16,887 nt of DNA from Zoogloeaceae bacterium (GTDB lineage Bacteria; Pseudomonadota; Gammaproteobacteria; Burkholderiales; Rhodocyclaceae). This document shows, one piece after another, positions 1 to 7,316 of the stretch (positions within the stretch are counted from its first letter, which is position 1; the number at the start of each line of letters is the position of its first letter). The position numbers and the translations under genes are program-made. The stretch is taken from positions 1-16,887 of the forward strand of contig JAIRZG010000211.1 of NCBI GenBank assembly GCA_031267345.1. The letters are read 5' to 3'. Below the pieces are notes generated by a model. That model was not told the origin of the DNA, ran no database searches, and worked only from the letters and a program-made list of their open reading frames with translations.

Positions 1-37
1 ATACCCTGGGGACTTTATGGTAGTTTCGCTATTCTTT

Positions 38-76
38 GCCTGAACCGCCCACGCCTGCGGCGTGAACAGTTCAGGC
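38..76 (+). other. Two-part inverted-repeat hairpin upstream of the RT (possible end of a retron ncRNA)
   Basis: GCCTGAAC (38-45) pairs with GTTCAGGC (69-76). Inside it CACGCC (50-55) pairs with GGCGTG (59-64) around a TGC loop, with a small internal loop between the two stems. Retron msr-msd RNAs normally lie directly upstream of their RT and contain such stems, so this may be the 3' part of that RNA; the rest would lie before base 1. That assignment is inference from position and structure. A GTG that could open the RT frame (62-64) is buried in the stem, which argues for the later ATG start at 137. The rest of 1-136 shows only a tandem 9-mer, CGCCATCTC, at 100-108 and 109-117, and no convincing promoter. 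Confidence 0.4.
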
Positions 77-136
77 GACACACGACAGGCTGGAAAGGTC
101 GCCATCTCCGCCATCTCCCGTTTATTTCCTGTTGCC

Positions 137-1528
137 ATGGACGATCTCCCTTTTTCTTCCCAAGCTTCCCCTGTCGTTCGCAAGGTGGCGGAAGCGCTGG
201 CGAACGCTTTCCTTGCCGGGGAGAGTACGCCGGGAGCGATGCGGGAGCGGGGGATTCGCGCGCTGGGGCGTTCCTGGCCCTGGCTGATGCCGCTGATCTT
301 GCGTCTGCATTCCGAATTGGGTTCGGAAAACGTCTGGCAATCCGGACAGCGCGATGCAATGATTGCCTTGATCCTTGCGTTTCCTGCCTTTCGGGCGGCT
401 TTCGCAACACCGGGCGAGATGCCCCGCATACGAGGATATTTTCCGTTTCATGCGCGTATGGATGCTCCTCCAACCGTGCTTGCAGGTCTGGACTTGCCTC
501 TTTTGGCAACCCCCGGAGATTTGGCGGACTGGCTGGGGGTTTCGCCAGGCATGTTGGACTGGTTCGCCAATACGACAGGACGGGATAACGGCGTGGGGAA
601 ACTGGCGCATTATCATGCTACATGGATCGAAAAGAAGCGGGGCGGCCTTCGTTTGATCGAAGCGCCCAAGGAACGTCTGCGCGCCATTCAGCGACGCATT
701 TTGCGAGAAATTCTCGATGGTGTGCCGACGCATCCCGCAGCCTATGGCTGTGTGCCGGGGCATTCCGTTCTGGATAACGCCACCCTGCATGCCGGTTCTT
801 CCTTGTTGTTGAAGCTGGATTTGCGGGATTTTTTCGTCAGCATTCGCAGCGCCAGGGTTCATGCGCTGTTTCGCACACTGGGCTACCCTTGGGCGACTGC
901 CCGTTATCTGACCGGATTGACCACGCACTGTACGCCCCTTCAGGTCTTGCGGGATGTTCCCCATGAGGAATATCCCAGTCCGGAGGAGCGCCAACGTCGC
1001 CGGGTCTGGGCGCGGCAATTCATGGAACGGCATCTGCCTCAAGGCGCGCCGACTTCACCCGCTTTGTCCAATCTGTGCGCCTGGCGCCTGGATGTGCGCT
1101 TGAGCGGCGCGGCGCGGGAATGTCAGTCCCGTTACAGCCGCTACGTGGATGACATGGTTTTTTCCTGTGCCGATGGCAATCCGGTGCGCGGGCGACGTAT
1201 TTTGAACATGGTTCAGGACATCATTCTGGAAGAGGGTTTTTCTCCCAACTGGCGCAAGACCCGGATACTTCCATCGGGTACATCCCAACGCATCACGGGT
1301 CTGGTGGTGAATCAACATCCCAATCCGCCACGCCGGGAATACGACATCCTCAAAGCTATCCTGACCAATTGCCGCCGCTATGGCGCGACAAGCCAGAATC
1401 GTCGCGGTCTGCCGGATTTCCAGGCGCATTTGTCGGGACGTATCGGCTGGTTCCGGCAGATTCATCCGCAACATGGCGCGCGTTTGCTGGCCTTGTTCGG
1501 GCAGATCGACTGGCAAAATGGCGCCTGA
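137..1528 (+). CDS. Retron-type reverse transcriptase with long N-terminal extension
   Basis: RNA-directed DNA polymerase, 463 aa from ATG 137. Visible motifs: the retron X-region NAxxH as N214-A-T-L-H218, just before the motif 3 segment KLDLRDFF (226-233, catalytic D228); PQGAPTSP (from 301); the catalytic YVDD (336-339) in SRYVDDMVFS; and ITG (386-388), matching the retron VTG position. The roughly 150 residues before the RT core form an alpha-rich extension ending in a segment about residues 110-150 (YFPFH, LPLLATPGDLADWLGV), an architecture known from myxobacterial Mx162-type RTs of about 485 aa. Typical retron RTs are nearer 320 aa. The frame stays open upstream to GTG 62, but that codon lies inside a hairpin; ATG 137 has no clear Shine-Dalgarno. 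Retrons make msDNA and many act in phage defence with an effector; no intact effector is visible here. Diversity-generating and group II RTs are less likely, given NAxxH and the absence of a maturase domain. Confidence 0.88.
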   Translation: MDDLPFSSQASPVVRKVAEALANAFLAGESTPGAMRERGIRALGRSWPWLMPLILRLHSELGSENVWQSGQRDAMIALILAFPAFRAAFATPGEMPRIRGYFPFHARMDAPPTVLAGLDLPLLATPGDLADWLGVSPGMLDWFANTTGRDNGVGKLAHYHATWIEKKRGGLRLIEAPKERLRAIQRRILREILDGVPTHPAAYGCVPGHSVLDNATLHAGSSLLLKLDLRDFFVSIRSARVHALFRTLGYPWATARYLTGLTTHCTPLQVLRDVPHEEYPSPEERQRRRVWARQFMERHLPQGAPTSPALSNLCAWRLDVRLSGAARECQSRYSRYVDDMVFSCADGNPVRGRRILNMVQDIILEEGFSPNWRKTRILPSGTSQRITGLVVNQHPNPPRREYDILKAILTNCRRYGATSQNRRGLPDFQAHLSGRIGWFRQIHPQHGARLLALFGQIDWQNGA

Positions 1529-1692
1529 ATGCCTGAAAACGCGCGGCTGGCGATGCGCCAGCCCGAATTTCTTGAAGATTGGCATTTTTGGATGGAGACG
1601 GATCGGCGCACGGCGAAGCGGTTGCTGCACTTCATGTGCGCCCCCAGTCGTCCAGCAGGACGAGGCGCAACGCAGGCGAGCACGAGCGGCTC
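1529..1692 (+). pseudogene. Decayed YoeB/Txe-family toxin fragment
   Basis: The ATG at 1529 follows the RT stop codon directly. Residues from about 1556 to 1636 read QPEFLEDWHFWMETDRRTAK followed by RLLHFM. This closely resembles the N-terminal part of YoeB ribosome-dependent mRNA endonucleases (pattern PEF.ED..YW..TDR....R.L..I). After residue 36 the frame loses the family pattern and runs on, unrelated, to 1804, overlapping the ubiA start. In another frame, 1660-1692 reads TRRNAGEHERL and then a stop, which may be a relic of the YoeB segment RRIT.EHRLVY; this second match is weak. The pattern suggests an internal deletion plus a frameshift. No YefM/Phd antitoxin precedes it; the RT occupies that place. 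A short coupled protein cannot be excluded but would lack the catalytic C-terminus. Confidence 0.55.
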
Positions 1693-1746
1693 TGACGTAT
1701 CCAGTCGCCAGAATTCGGAGGGCATAATCCAGTTGGCATTACCAGA

Positions 1747-1776
1747 TTGCCGGAACGGGGTTTCGGTTTTTATGAT
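1747..1776 (+). promoter_or_regulatory. Putative sigma70 promoter of ubiA
   Basis: TTGCCG (1747-1752, 4 of 6 to consensus) and TATGAT (1771-1776, 5 of 6) are separated by 18 bp. The predicted start near 1783 would leave a leader of under 20 nt before ubiA ATG 1801. No good Shine-Dalgarno lies in that leader. The rest of the gap from the toxin relic (1693-1746) shows nothing else recognisable. Confidence 0.4.
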
Positions 1777-1800
1777 CCCGGATGACGTAAAATATTGCCC

Positions 1801-2685
1801 ATGAACGCCTTGATGCTTCGCCTGAACGAGTACGAAAAGCTGATGCGGCTGGATAAACCCATTGGCAGTCTTTTGTTGCTCTGGCCGACCTTGTGGGCCT
1901 TGTGGCTGTCGGCGGCAGGACGCCCCACGTGGACGCTGGTGTGGGTTTTTGTCCTGGGGACGGTGCTGATGCGCTCGGCAGGTTGTGTGATCAACGATTA
2001 CGCCGACCGCGATTTTGATCCGCATGTCGAACGCACCCGCGAACGTCCGCTGGCGGCGCGGCGGATAAAACCGCGTGAAGCCCTGTGGCTGGCGGCGGGA
2101 CTGGTATTGTTCGCCTTTCTCCTGTTGCTTCCCTTCCTCACGCGCACGTTATTTTTTCTGGGGCTGGTCGCCGTTTTTCTGGCGCTCTCCTATCCCTTCA
2201 CCAAACGTTTTTTCGCCATTCCGCAAGCCTGGCTCGGCGTAGCCTATGGCTTTGGCGTGCCAATGGCCTATGCGGCGCAGCAGGGACATGTGCCGCTGGA
2301 AGGCTGGTTGCTGCTGGTAGCCAACATATTCTGGACGGTGGCCTTTGATACGGAATACGCGATGGTCGACCGTCCCGACGATTTGAAGATCGGCATCAAA
2401 ACCTCCGCCATCACCTTCGGGCGTTTTGATGTGCTGGCGATCATGTGCTGCTACGCCATCGCCTTCATCCTGCTGACTGCTTTGGGCTTGTATGCCGGGC
2501 TGGGTTTTGTGTTTCTTGCCTTTATCGGCATCGCCTGCGGACTGGCGTATTACCACTACCGCCTGATTCGCGCCCGTCAGGGAGCGGCGTGTTTCAAAGC
2601 CTTTTTGCACAACAACTGGGTGGGCGCGACCCTCTTTGCCGGTATCGCTCTGGATTACCTCGCGCGCGGCGTCCTGCCCTTCTGA
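1801..2685 (+). CDS. ubiA: 4-hydroxybenzoate polyprenyltransferase UbiA
   Basis: Integral inner-membrane prenyltransferase, 294 aa, which attaches the polyprenyl tail to 4-hydroxybenzoate in ubiquinone synthesis. The first Asp-rich motif is N65-D-Y-A-D69-R-D-F-D73, and the second is D183-TEYAMVD190-RPDD, the signature D..YA..D..DD. These bind the Mg-diphosphate of the prenyl donor. Several hydrophobic segments follow one another, including about 22-38, 45-62, 95-112, 117-130 and 165-181. The length is normal for UbiA. ATG 1801 is the likely start; ATG 1813 is also possible and neither has a strong ribosome site. ubiD follows after a 24-nt gap on the same strand, so the two are probably cotranscribed. 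A chorismate lyase gene (ubiC), often next to ubiA, is not present. Confidence 0.95.
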   Translation: MNALMLRLNEYEKLMRLDKPIGSLLLLWPTLWALWLSAAGRPTWTLVWVFVLGTVLMRSAGCVINDYADRDFDPHVERTRERPLAARRIKPREALWLAAGLVLFAFLLLLPFLTRTLFFLGLVAVFLALSYPFTKRFFAIPQAWLGVAYGFGVPMAYAAQQGHVPLEGWLLLVANIFWTVAFDTEYAMVDRPDDLKIGIKTSAITFGRFDVLAIMCCYAIAFILLTALGLYAGLGFVFLAFIGIACGLAYYHYRLIRARQGAACFKAFLHNNWVGATLFAGIALDYLARGVLPF

Positions 2686-2709
2686 CTTCTATTGCCACGG
2701 GATAAACCG

Positions 2710-4182
2710 ATGACCTGCCGCGACCTGCGCGACTTCATGGCGCAACTGGAAACACGGGGCGAATTGAAGCGCGTCGCCGCCGCGATCAGTCCGCGTCTGG
2801 AAATGACCGAAATTGCCGACCGGGTGCTGCGTCGGGGCGGCCCGGCGCTTTTTTTTGAACAGGTCAGCGGCCACGATCTGCCGGTGCTCGCCAACCTTTT
2901 TGGCACGCCGGAGCGGGTGGCGCTGGCGATGGGCGCGCAAGGCAAGGACTGGCAAGGCGCGTTGCGGGAGATCGGGCGCGCCCTGGCGGCGTTGAAGGAG
3001 CCGGAACCGCCGCGCGGCTTGAAGGACGCCTGGGAAAAATTCCCGCTGTTGAAACAGGTATTGAACATGGCCCCGAAACAAACGACTGCCGCGCCCTGTC
3101 AGGAAGTCGTCTGCGAAGGCAAGGACATCGATCTTGCGCGTTTGCCCATTCAGCATTGCTGGCCGGAGGATGTCGCGCCACTCCTCACCTGGGGTCTGGT
3201 GGTGACGCGCGGGCCGTACAAAAAACGGCAGAATCTGGGCATTTACCGCCAGCAACCCGTCGCCCCCGATAAGCTCATCATGCGCTGGCTGGCGCATCGC
3301 GGCGGGGCGCTGGATTTCCGGGATCACTGCGCGGTCAATCCGGATACGCCTTTTCCCGTCGCTGTCGTGCTGGGCTGCGATCCGGCGACGCTTCTGGCGG
3401 CGGTAACGCCAATACCGGACAGTCTGTCCGAATACCAGTTCGCCGGTCTGTTGCGCGGCGAACGCAGCGAGCTTGCCGCCTGTCTGGGCAATGATTTGCA
3501 GATTCCCGCGCGCGCTGAAATCGTCCTCGAAGGCGTGATTCATCCGGGCGAGACCGCGCTGGAAGGCCCCTACGGCGACCATACCGGCTACTACAACGAA
3601 CAGGCCGAATTCCCCGTATTCACCGTCGAGCGCGTCACCACGCGCAAAAGCCCGATTTATCTTTCCACCTACACCGGCAAGCCGCCCGACGAACCCGCCA
3701 TGCTGGGACTGGCGTTGAATGAGGTCTTTGTGCCGCTGTTGCAAAAGCAGTATCCGGAAATTGTCGATTTTTACCTGCCGCCGGAGGGCTGTTCCTATCG
3801 CATGGCGATTGTCAGCATCAAGAAGCAATATCCCGGTCACGCCAAGCGGGTGATGTTCGGCATCTGGTCGTTCCTGCGCCAGTTCATGTACACCAAGTTC
3901 ATTGTCGTGGTAGACGCGGACATCGACATCCGCGACTGGAAAGACGTGATCTGGGCGCTCACCACCCGCATGGACGCCGCGCGCGACACCACCATCGTCG
4001 CCAACACGCCCATAGACTACCTCGATTTCGCCAGCCCCGTCGCCGGACTGGGTTCCAAAATGGGACTGGACGCGACCAATAAATTCCCCGGTGAAACTTC
4101 CCGCGAATGGGGACGGCCTATCGTCATGGACGCAGCGGTCAAGGCAAAGGTGGACGCGCTGTGGGAAGAACTGGGGCTGTGA
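2710..4182 (+). CDS. ubiD: 4-hydroxy-3-polyprenylbenzoate decarboxylase UbiD
   Basis: Prenylated-FMN-dependent decarboxylase, 490 aa, which removes the carboxyl group from 3-polyprenyl-4-hydroxybenzoate, the step after UbiA. The conserved family segment runs from E274 (EGVIHPGETALEGPYGDHTG), followed by YYNEQAEFPVF, and carries acidic residues of the UbiD active-site region. The N-terminus (DLRDFMAQLETRGELKRV) and the downstream SIKKQYPGHAKRVMFGIWSF are also typical. The length matches full UbiD. ATG 2710 is chosen because GGGA lies about 9 nt upstream; an in-frame TTG at 2692 would add six residues. The prFMN-making partner ubiX is not in the window. The gene ends 7 bp from the end of convergent queC. 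Confidence 0.95.
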   Translation: MTCRDLRDFMAQLETRGELKRVAAAISPRLEMTEIADRVLRRGGPALFFEQVSGHDLPVLANLFGTPERVALAMGAQGKDWQGALREIGRALAALKEPEPPRGLKDAWEKFPLLKQVLNMAPKQTTAAPCQEVVCEGKDIDLARLPIQHCWPEDVAPLLTWGLVVTRGPYKKRQNLGIYRQQPVAPDKLIMRWLAHRGGALDFRDHCAVNPDTPFPVAVVLGCDPATLLAAVTPIPDSLSEYQFAGLLRGERSELAACLGNDLQIPARAEIVLEGVIHPGETALEGPYGDHTGYYNEQAEFPVFTVERVTTRKSPIYLSTYTGKPPDEPAMLGLALNEVFVPLLQKQYPEIVDFYLPPEGCSYRMAIVSIKKQYPGHAKRVMFGIWSFLRQFMYTKFIVVVDADIDIRDWKDVIWALTTRMDAARDTTIVANTPIDYLDFASPVAGLGSKMGLDATNKFPGETSREWGRPIVMDAAVKAKVDALWEELGL

Positions 4183-4184
4183 AG

Positions 4185-4206
4185 CGCGGCTACGGGCGGT
4201 AGCGCG
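4185..4206. terminator. Hairpin at the convergent ubiD/queC ends
   Basis: CGCGGCTAC (4185-4193) pairs with GTAGCGCG (4199-4206), with one bulged G and a five-base loop. It lies exactly where ubiD (ending 4182) and queC (ending 4190) converge, so it could serve both strands. There is no T-run on either side, so it does not meet the usual intrinsic-terminator criteria, and it overlaps the last codons of queC. Confidence 0.25.
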
Positions 4207-4861
4207 TCGGGTCGGGGAATCCTGCGGCAGCGAAACCTTCGCGGCGCAGACGGCAGGAATCGCAGAGACCGCAGGCGCGGCCTTCCTCATCGGCCTGATA
4301 GCAGGAAACCGTGAGACGATACTCCACGCCCAGACTGTGCCCCAGACGGATGATGTCGGCCTTGGGCAGCGTCATCAAGGGCGTATGCAGGGAAAGTCGC
4401 GCGCCTTCCACGCCGGCTTTGGTCGCCAGATTGGCCATGACTTCAAAGGCGGCGATGTATTCGGGGCGGCAATCCGGATAGCCGGAATAATCGACGGCAT
4501 TGACGCCGATAAAAATGTCGCGGCTCGCCAGCACTTCGGCCCAGGCCAGCGCCAGCGACAGCATGATGGTGTTGCGGGCGGGCACATAGGTAACAGGAAT
4601 GCCCGGCTGGATGCCGGAGACGGGAACCTCCAGATGCGCGTCGGTCAGGGCGGAACCGCCGAATTGCGCCAGATCGAGCTTCAAAATCCGGTGCTCGATC
4701 GCGCCCAGCGCCGCCGCGACACGCCGCGCGGCGTCCAGTTCGGCGCGATGCCGCTGTCCGTAATCAAAGGAAAGACAACAGGTTGCAAACCCTTGTTGCC
4801 GCGCCACCGCCAGACAGGTTGCGGAATCCAGTCCGCCGGAAAGAAGAATGACTGCCTGCAT
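4190..4861 (-). CDS. queC: 7-cyano-7-deazaguanine synthase QueC
   Basis: ATP-dependent conversion of 7-carboxy-7-deazaguanine to preQ0 in queuosine tRNA-modification synthesis, 223 aa. The N-terminal PP-loop is SGGLDS (8-13). The family segments SFDYGQRH (31-38) and YVPARNT (92-98) are present, and a C-terminal zinc site is formed by C187, C197, C200 and C203 (CYQADEEGRACGLCDSC). The length is usual. ATG at 4861 is preferred; an in-frame TTG one codon earlier is possible. It starts 5 nt after the stop of the PilZ gene and no strong Shine-Dalgarno is visible, so translation is probably coupled. Its substrate comes from QueE, encoded one gene upstream. Confidence 0.95.
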   Translation of the reverse strand: MQAVILLSGGLDSATCLAVARQQGFATCCLSFDYGQRHRAELDAARRVAAALGAIEHRILKLDLAQFGGSALTDAHLEVPVSGIQPGIPVTYVPARNTIMLSLALAWAEVLASRDIFIGVNAVDYSGYPDCRPEYIAAFEVMANLATKAGVEGARLSLHTPLMTLPKADIIRLGHSLGVEYRLTVSCYQADEEGRACGLCDSCRLRREGFAAAGFPDPTRYRP

Positions 4862-4866
4862 CAAGT

Positions 4867-5265
4867 TCAGTCATCCGCGCAAGTCAGATGTTCCAGTTCG
4901 CGGGAGAGCAGGGTTTCGTCGCCCAGATTGAGTTCGATCAGGCGGCGCAGGTGGGTGATGCTGTCGAGATCGATTTCCACGCAGGCAAGCCCGATGTCCC
5001 GCCCGCTGACGTGCGCGATTTCGGCGCGCATGTAAATGCCGCCTTCCAGCGTTTCGTCGTCGCCGATGTCGTTCAGGTCCAGCGCCAACGTACAGCTTGC
5101 GCCGGGCGCGAGATCGACGGGCGTGGCGGTTTTGATGAGCGCGCCTTTCAGGGAAAAATCCAGCACTTCCACCGGACATTCCTGTTCCGCGCCCTGAAGC
5201 GGAAACGTCAGGCTGGCCGGGGTGCTGAAGTGAATGCGCGCAAAACGTCTGCGGTTGGATTTCAT
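4867..5265 (-). CDS. PilZ-domain protein, probable c-di-GMP receptor
   Basis: Small cytosolic protein of 132 aa. The two c-di-GMP-binding elements of PilZ domains are present: the N-terminal arginine motif RRxxxR (N4-RRRFAR10) and D36-FSLKG41, matching [D/N]xSxxG. The remaining sequence fits the PilZ beta-barrel, followed by a C-terminal helix (HLRRLIELNLGDETLLSREL). There is no catalytic domain, so it is probably an adaptor that changes shape on binding c-di-GMP; its partner is unknown. GGAG lies about 9 nt before ATG 5265. It sits between queE (26 nt upstream) and queC (5 nt downstream), whose pathway it does not obviously share. It may instead serve motility or surface attachment. A role with the pilus genes in this window is conjecture. 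Confidence 0.9.
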   Translation of the reverse strand: MKSNRRRFARIHFSTPASLTFPLQGAEQECPVEVLDFSLKGALIKTATPVDLAPGASCTLALDLNDIGDDETLEGGIYMRAEIAHVSGRDIGLACVEIDLDSITHLRRLIELNLGDETLLSRELEHLTCADD

Positions 5266-5291
5266 ATTGATGATCTCCAGAAATGAACCGT

Positions 5292-5954
5292 TTACCTGGC
5301 TTGCATGTTACCCCAGAGTTGTTTGTGTAGCGGTAACTGAAAGCGGGCGTCAAGGCCGTCGGCGAGTAGCCATTCCGCCAGTTCCACGGCGGATTGCAGG
5401 TCATGCGCCGGAGAAAAAAACACCGGGCAACGCGCCGGAAGCCGATACTGCGCCATCCGCGCGCACGCCCAATCATAATCCGCGCGATCGGCAATGATGA
5501 TTTTGAGTTCATCCTTTGCCGTGAGCAAGGCGAGATTATCCCAGCGATTCTTGTCCGCTTCGCCGGATGACGGCGTTTTAATATCGACGATGCGCGCCAC
5601 CCGCGCGTCGACGCCGCCGATATCGAGCGCGCCGGAAGTTTCCAGACAAACCTCATAACCCGCGTCGCACAGGGCTGCCAGCAGGGCGAGACTGTGCTTT
5701 TGCGCCAACGGTTCGCCGCCCGTGACGCAGACATGCCGGGTAGGCCAGCGCCGCGCGGCTTGCAGAATATCGGCTACCGTCATGTTTTCGCCGCCGGAAA
5801 ACGCATAGCTTGTATCGCACCAGCGACAACGCAGCGGACAACCGGTCAGACGGATGAACACGCTGGGCAAACCCACGCGCGAAGCCTCGCCCTGCAAGGA
5901 GAAAAAAAGCTCATGCACCCGCAGACGGGCGCGCGGCGGCGCGGTCACGCCCAT
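5292..5954 (-). CDS. queE: 7-carboxy-7-deazaguanine synthase QueE
   Basis: Radical-SAM enzyme of 220 aa that contracts 6-carboxytetrahydropterin to 7-carboxy-7-deazaguanine. The [4Fe-4S] cysteines are C39, C43 and C46 in CPLRCRWCDTSY, the CxxxCxxC pattern. The preceding FFSLQGEAS..G.P..FIRLTGC is the standard QueE N-terminus, and CVTGGEPL and LETSG are SAM-fold motifs. AGAGGAG lies directly before ATG 5954. The gene starts 12 nt after cpoB and is likely in the same transcript. tol-pal-cpoB followed by queE and queC is a recurrent order in proteobacteria. queD and the later steps are not in the window. Confidence 0.95.
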   Translation of the reverse strand: MGVTAPPRARLRVHELFFSLQGEASRVGLPSVFIRLTGCPLRCRWCDTSYAFSGGENMTVADILQAARRWPTRHVCVTGGEPLAQKHSLALLAALCDAGYEVCLETSGALDIGGVDARVARIVDIKTPSSGEADKNRWDNLALLTAKDELKIIIADRADYDWACARMAQYRLPARCPVFFSPAHDLQSAVELAEWLLADGLDARFQLPLHKQLWGNMQAR

Positions 5955-5966
5955 CGCTCCTCTGGC

Positions 5967-6701
5967 TTATTGGACGCGCTGCCGCGCCTGCGTCGCCGCC
6001 TGTGAGGCGGGATATTTTTCGATGAGATTCGTCAGGGTGCGCCGGGAAGCGGCATGATTGCCCACATCGCGCTGACAATTGGCGATGGTGAGCAGGGCGT
6101 CCGGCGCGCGCGTGGAATCCGGCCAGCGGGTCGTGACCACCAGTTGCGCGTCAATGGCCTCGCGGTATTGCTTTTGGGCATAGTAGGCGTTCCCCAGCCA
6201 GAATTGCGCGCCGGGGGTCATTTCGCTGTCTGGATAGGTCTGCGTAAAAGCCGCCAGCGCCTTGGCGGCGGCGGCGTATTTGCCCGCCTTGAATTGCGCG
6301 AGCGCGTTCTCGTACGCCTGGCTTTCCGCCGGATCGACCGATATGTTTTCCATCGCCCTGCCGCCGCTGCTGCTGGCGGGAGTGGATTCCATGCGGGAGA
6401 GACGGCTGTCCAGATCCAGATACAAATCCTGCAAGCGTTTTTTGGCCTGCGCGTTTTCGTAACTCAGGGTTTCGATTTCCCCGCGCAGGCGGGAGATTTC
6501 TTCGCGTAGTCCCATAAGCTGGGTCGCCAGTTCCAGTTGCGCCTTGGCTTGGGTCTCGATTTTGGCTTCAAAGGCGGCTTGCGTGTCCCGGATTTGCTGG
6601 CGCGCCTCGTTGTCGTCAAAGATTCCCGCCTGCGCGACGGGAATACAGAACGCGAAAGAGAGAACGCCCAGCGCGCGCCGGAAAAAGAGCGTCGGACGCA
6701 T
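5967..6701 (-). CDS. cpoB: Cell division coordinator CpoB (YbgF), periplasmic TPR protein
   Basis: 244 aa. A signal peptide ends near VAQA|G (about residue 25). A coiled-coil region follows (about 30-100, rich in Q, E and L), then a linker, and then TPR repeats from about residue 125 (YENALAQFKAGKYAAAAKAL, FWLGNAYYAQKQYREAI and ANCQRDVGNHAASRRTL). In E. coli CpoB binds TolA and PBP1B and coordinates septal peptidoglycan synthesis with outer-membrane constriction. The start is ATG 6701, two bases after the pal stop (TGA-AG-ATG), indicating coupled translation; an upstream in-frame extension would run into pal. The gene position directly after pal is the conserved one. Confidence 0.93.
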   Translation of the reverse strand: MRPTLFFRRALGVLSFAFCIPVAQAGIFDDNEARQQIRDTQAAFEAKIETQAKAQLELATQLMGLREEISRLRGEIETLSYENAQAKKRLQDLYLDLDSRLSRMESTPASSSGGRAMENISVDPAESQAYENALAQFKAGKYAAAAKALAAFTQTYPDSEMTPGAQFWLGNAYYAQKQYREAIDAQLVVTTRWPDSTRAPDALLTIANCQRDVGNHAASRRTLTNLIEKYPASQAATQARQRVQ

Positions 6702-6703
6702 CT

Positions 6704-7219
6704 TCAGAATTCGCCGGAATAGAGGATGTCGGCGCGGCGGTTTTCCGCCCATGCCGTTTCGTTATGCCCTTCCAGGCGCGGCTTTTCTTCGCCCAGACTG
6801 ACCGCTTCCACCTGGGTTTCCTGTACGCCCAACAGGAGCAGCATTTGCCGCACCGCTTCGGCGCGTTTCTGACCCAGCGAGAGGTTGTATTCACGGCTGC
6901 CGCGCTCGTCGGTATTGCCCTGAATCAGCACCTTGAAGTTCCGGTTTTCCACCAGAAAACGGGCGTGCGCGGCAACCAGATCACGAAAACCCGCTTCGAT
7001 GTCATAGCGATCCAGCGCGAAATAAACGCTGCGTTTGGAAAGCGCCCCTTTGGTGAGGATGTCGGGCAGACCGCTCTGGCTGACGTCACCAGCCTCAACG
7101 CGCGCCACGCCATCGCGTTCTTCCACTGGCGCGGCGTCGGGTTCCGGCCCCAATGTGGGGCAACCTGCCAGCGTCAACGCCGCAAGCGTTATGAAAATCC
7201 AGGAAACAAATTTTTTCAT
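6704..7219 (-). CDS. pal: Peptidoglycan-associated lipoprotein Pal
   Basis: Outer-membrane lipoprotein of 171 aa. The signal peptide ends in lipobox L17-A-G-C20, and the residue after the cysteine is Pro, not Asp, consistent with outer-membrane sorting. A linker follows, and then an OmpA-like peptidoglycan-binding domain (about 62-169): SVYFALDRYDI, GNTDERGSREYNLSLGQKRA with D104 and R107, and ENRRADI with R161/R162. These Asp and Arg positions contact diaminopimelate in the family. Pal binds TolB and anchors the outer membrane to the wall. GGAGA lies about 9 nt before ATG 7219. A 102-nt gap separates it from tolB, unusually long for this pair, and carries a repeated element. Confidence 0.97.
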   Translation of the reverse strand: MKKFVSWIFITLAALTLAGCPTLGPEPDAAPVEERDGVARVEAGDVSQSGLPDILTKGALSKRSVYFALDRYDIEAGFRDLVAAHARFLVENRNFKVLIQGNTDERGSREYNLSLGQKRAEAVRQMLLLLGVQETQVEAVSLGEEKPRLEGHNETAWAENRRADILYSGEF

Positions 7220-7273
7220 GCCATTTCTCCAATCGTTTGAACGGGTTGCCAGGAAAAGAAGGATGGAACTTTG

Positions 7274-7316
7274 GCGTATTTACGCCTGCTTTGCAAATCT
7301 GTTTTTGCGTATTTAC
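7274..7316 (-). repeat. Direct repeat in the tolB-pal gap
   Basis: The 10-mer GCGTATTTAC occurs at 7274-7283 and again at 7307-7316, 33 bp apart, about three helical turns. The first copy is also the heart of a short palindrome, GGCGTATTTACGCC (7273-7286). They are the only obvious structure in the 102-nt gap (7220-7321) between tolB and pal. They could be operator half-sites or an RNA feature of the tolB-pal transcript; no regulator is suggested. Confidence 0.4.

Noticed and set aside
100..117. Tandem CGCCATCTC as the start of a repeat array or CRISPR
   Set aside because: Only two 9-bp units with no spacer; most likely chance or local slippage.
62..136. GTG 62 as the RT start, adding 25 residues
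   Set aside because: The codon lies within a strong hairpin, has no ribosome site, and the added residues look unlike the family N-terminus, which begins after ATG 137.
137..1528. Diversity-generating retroelement or group II intron RT
   Set aside because: NAxxH and PQGAPTSP point to a retron RT; no maturase or HNH domain, no variable/template repeat pair and no intron structure were seen.
1605..1642. GGCGCAC and GTGCGCC as a terminator after the RT
   Set aside because: The 24-base loop and the absence of a T-run make it a poor terminator; it lies in the toxin relic coding sequence.
2689..4290. Long open frame on the minus strand across ubiD
   Set aside because: It is a shadow of ubiD in high-GC sequence: Arg/His/Gln-rich, with no family pattern, while ubiD on the plus strand is unmistakable.
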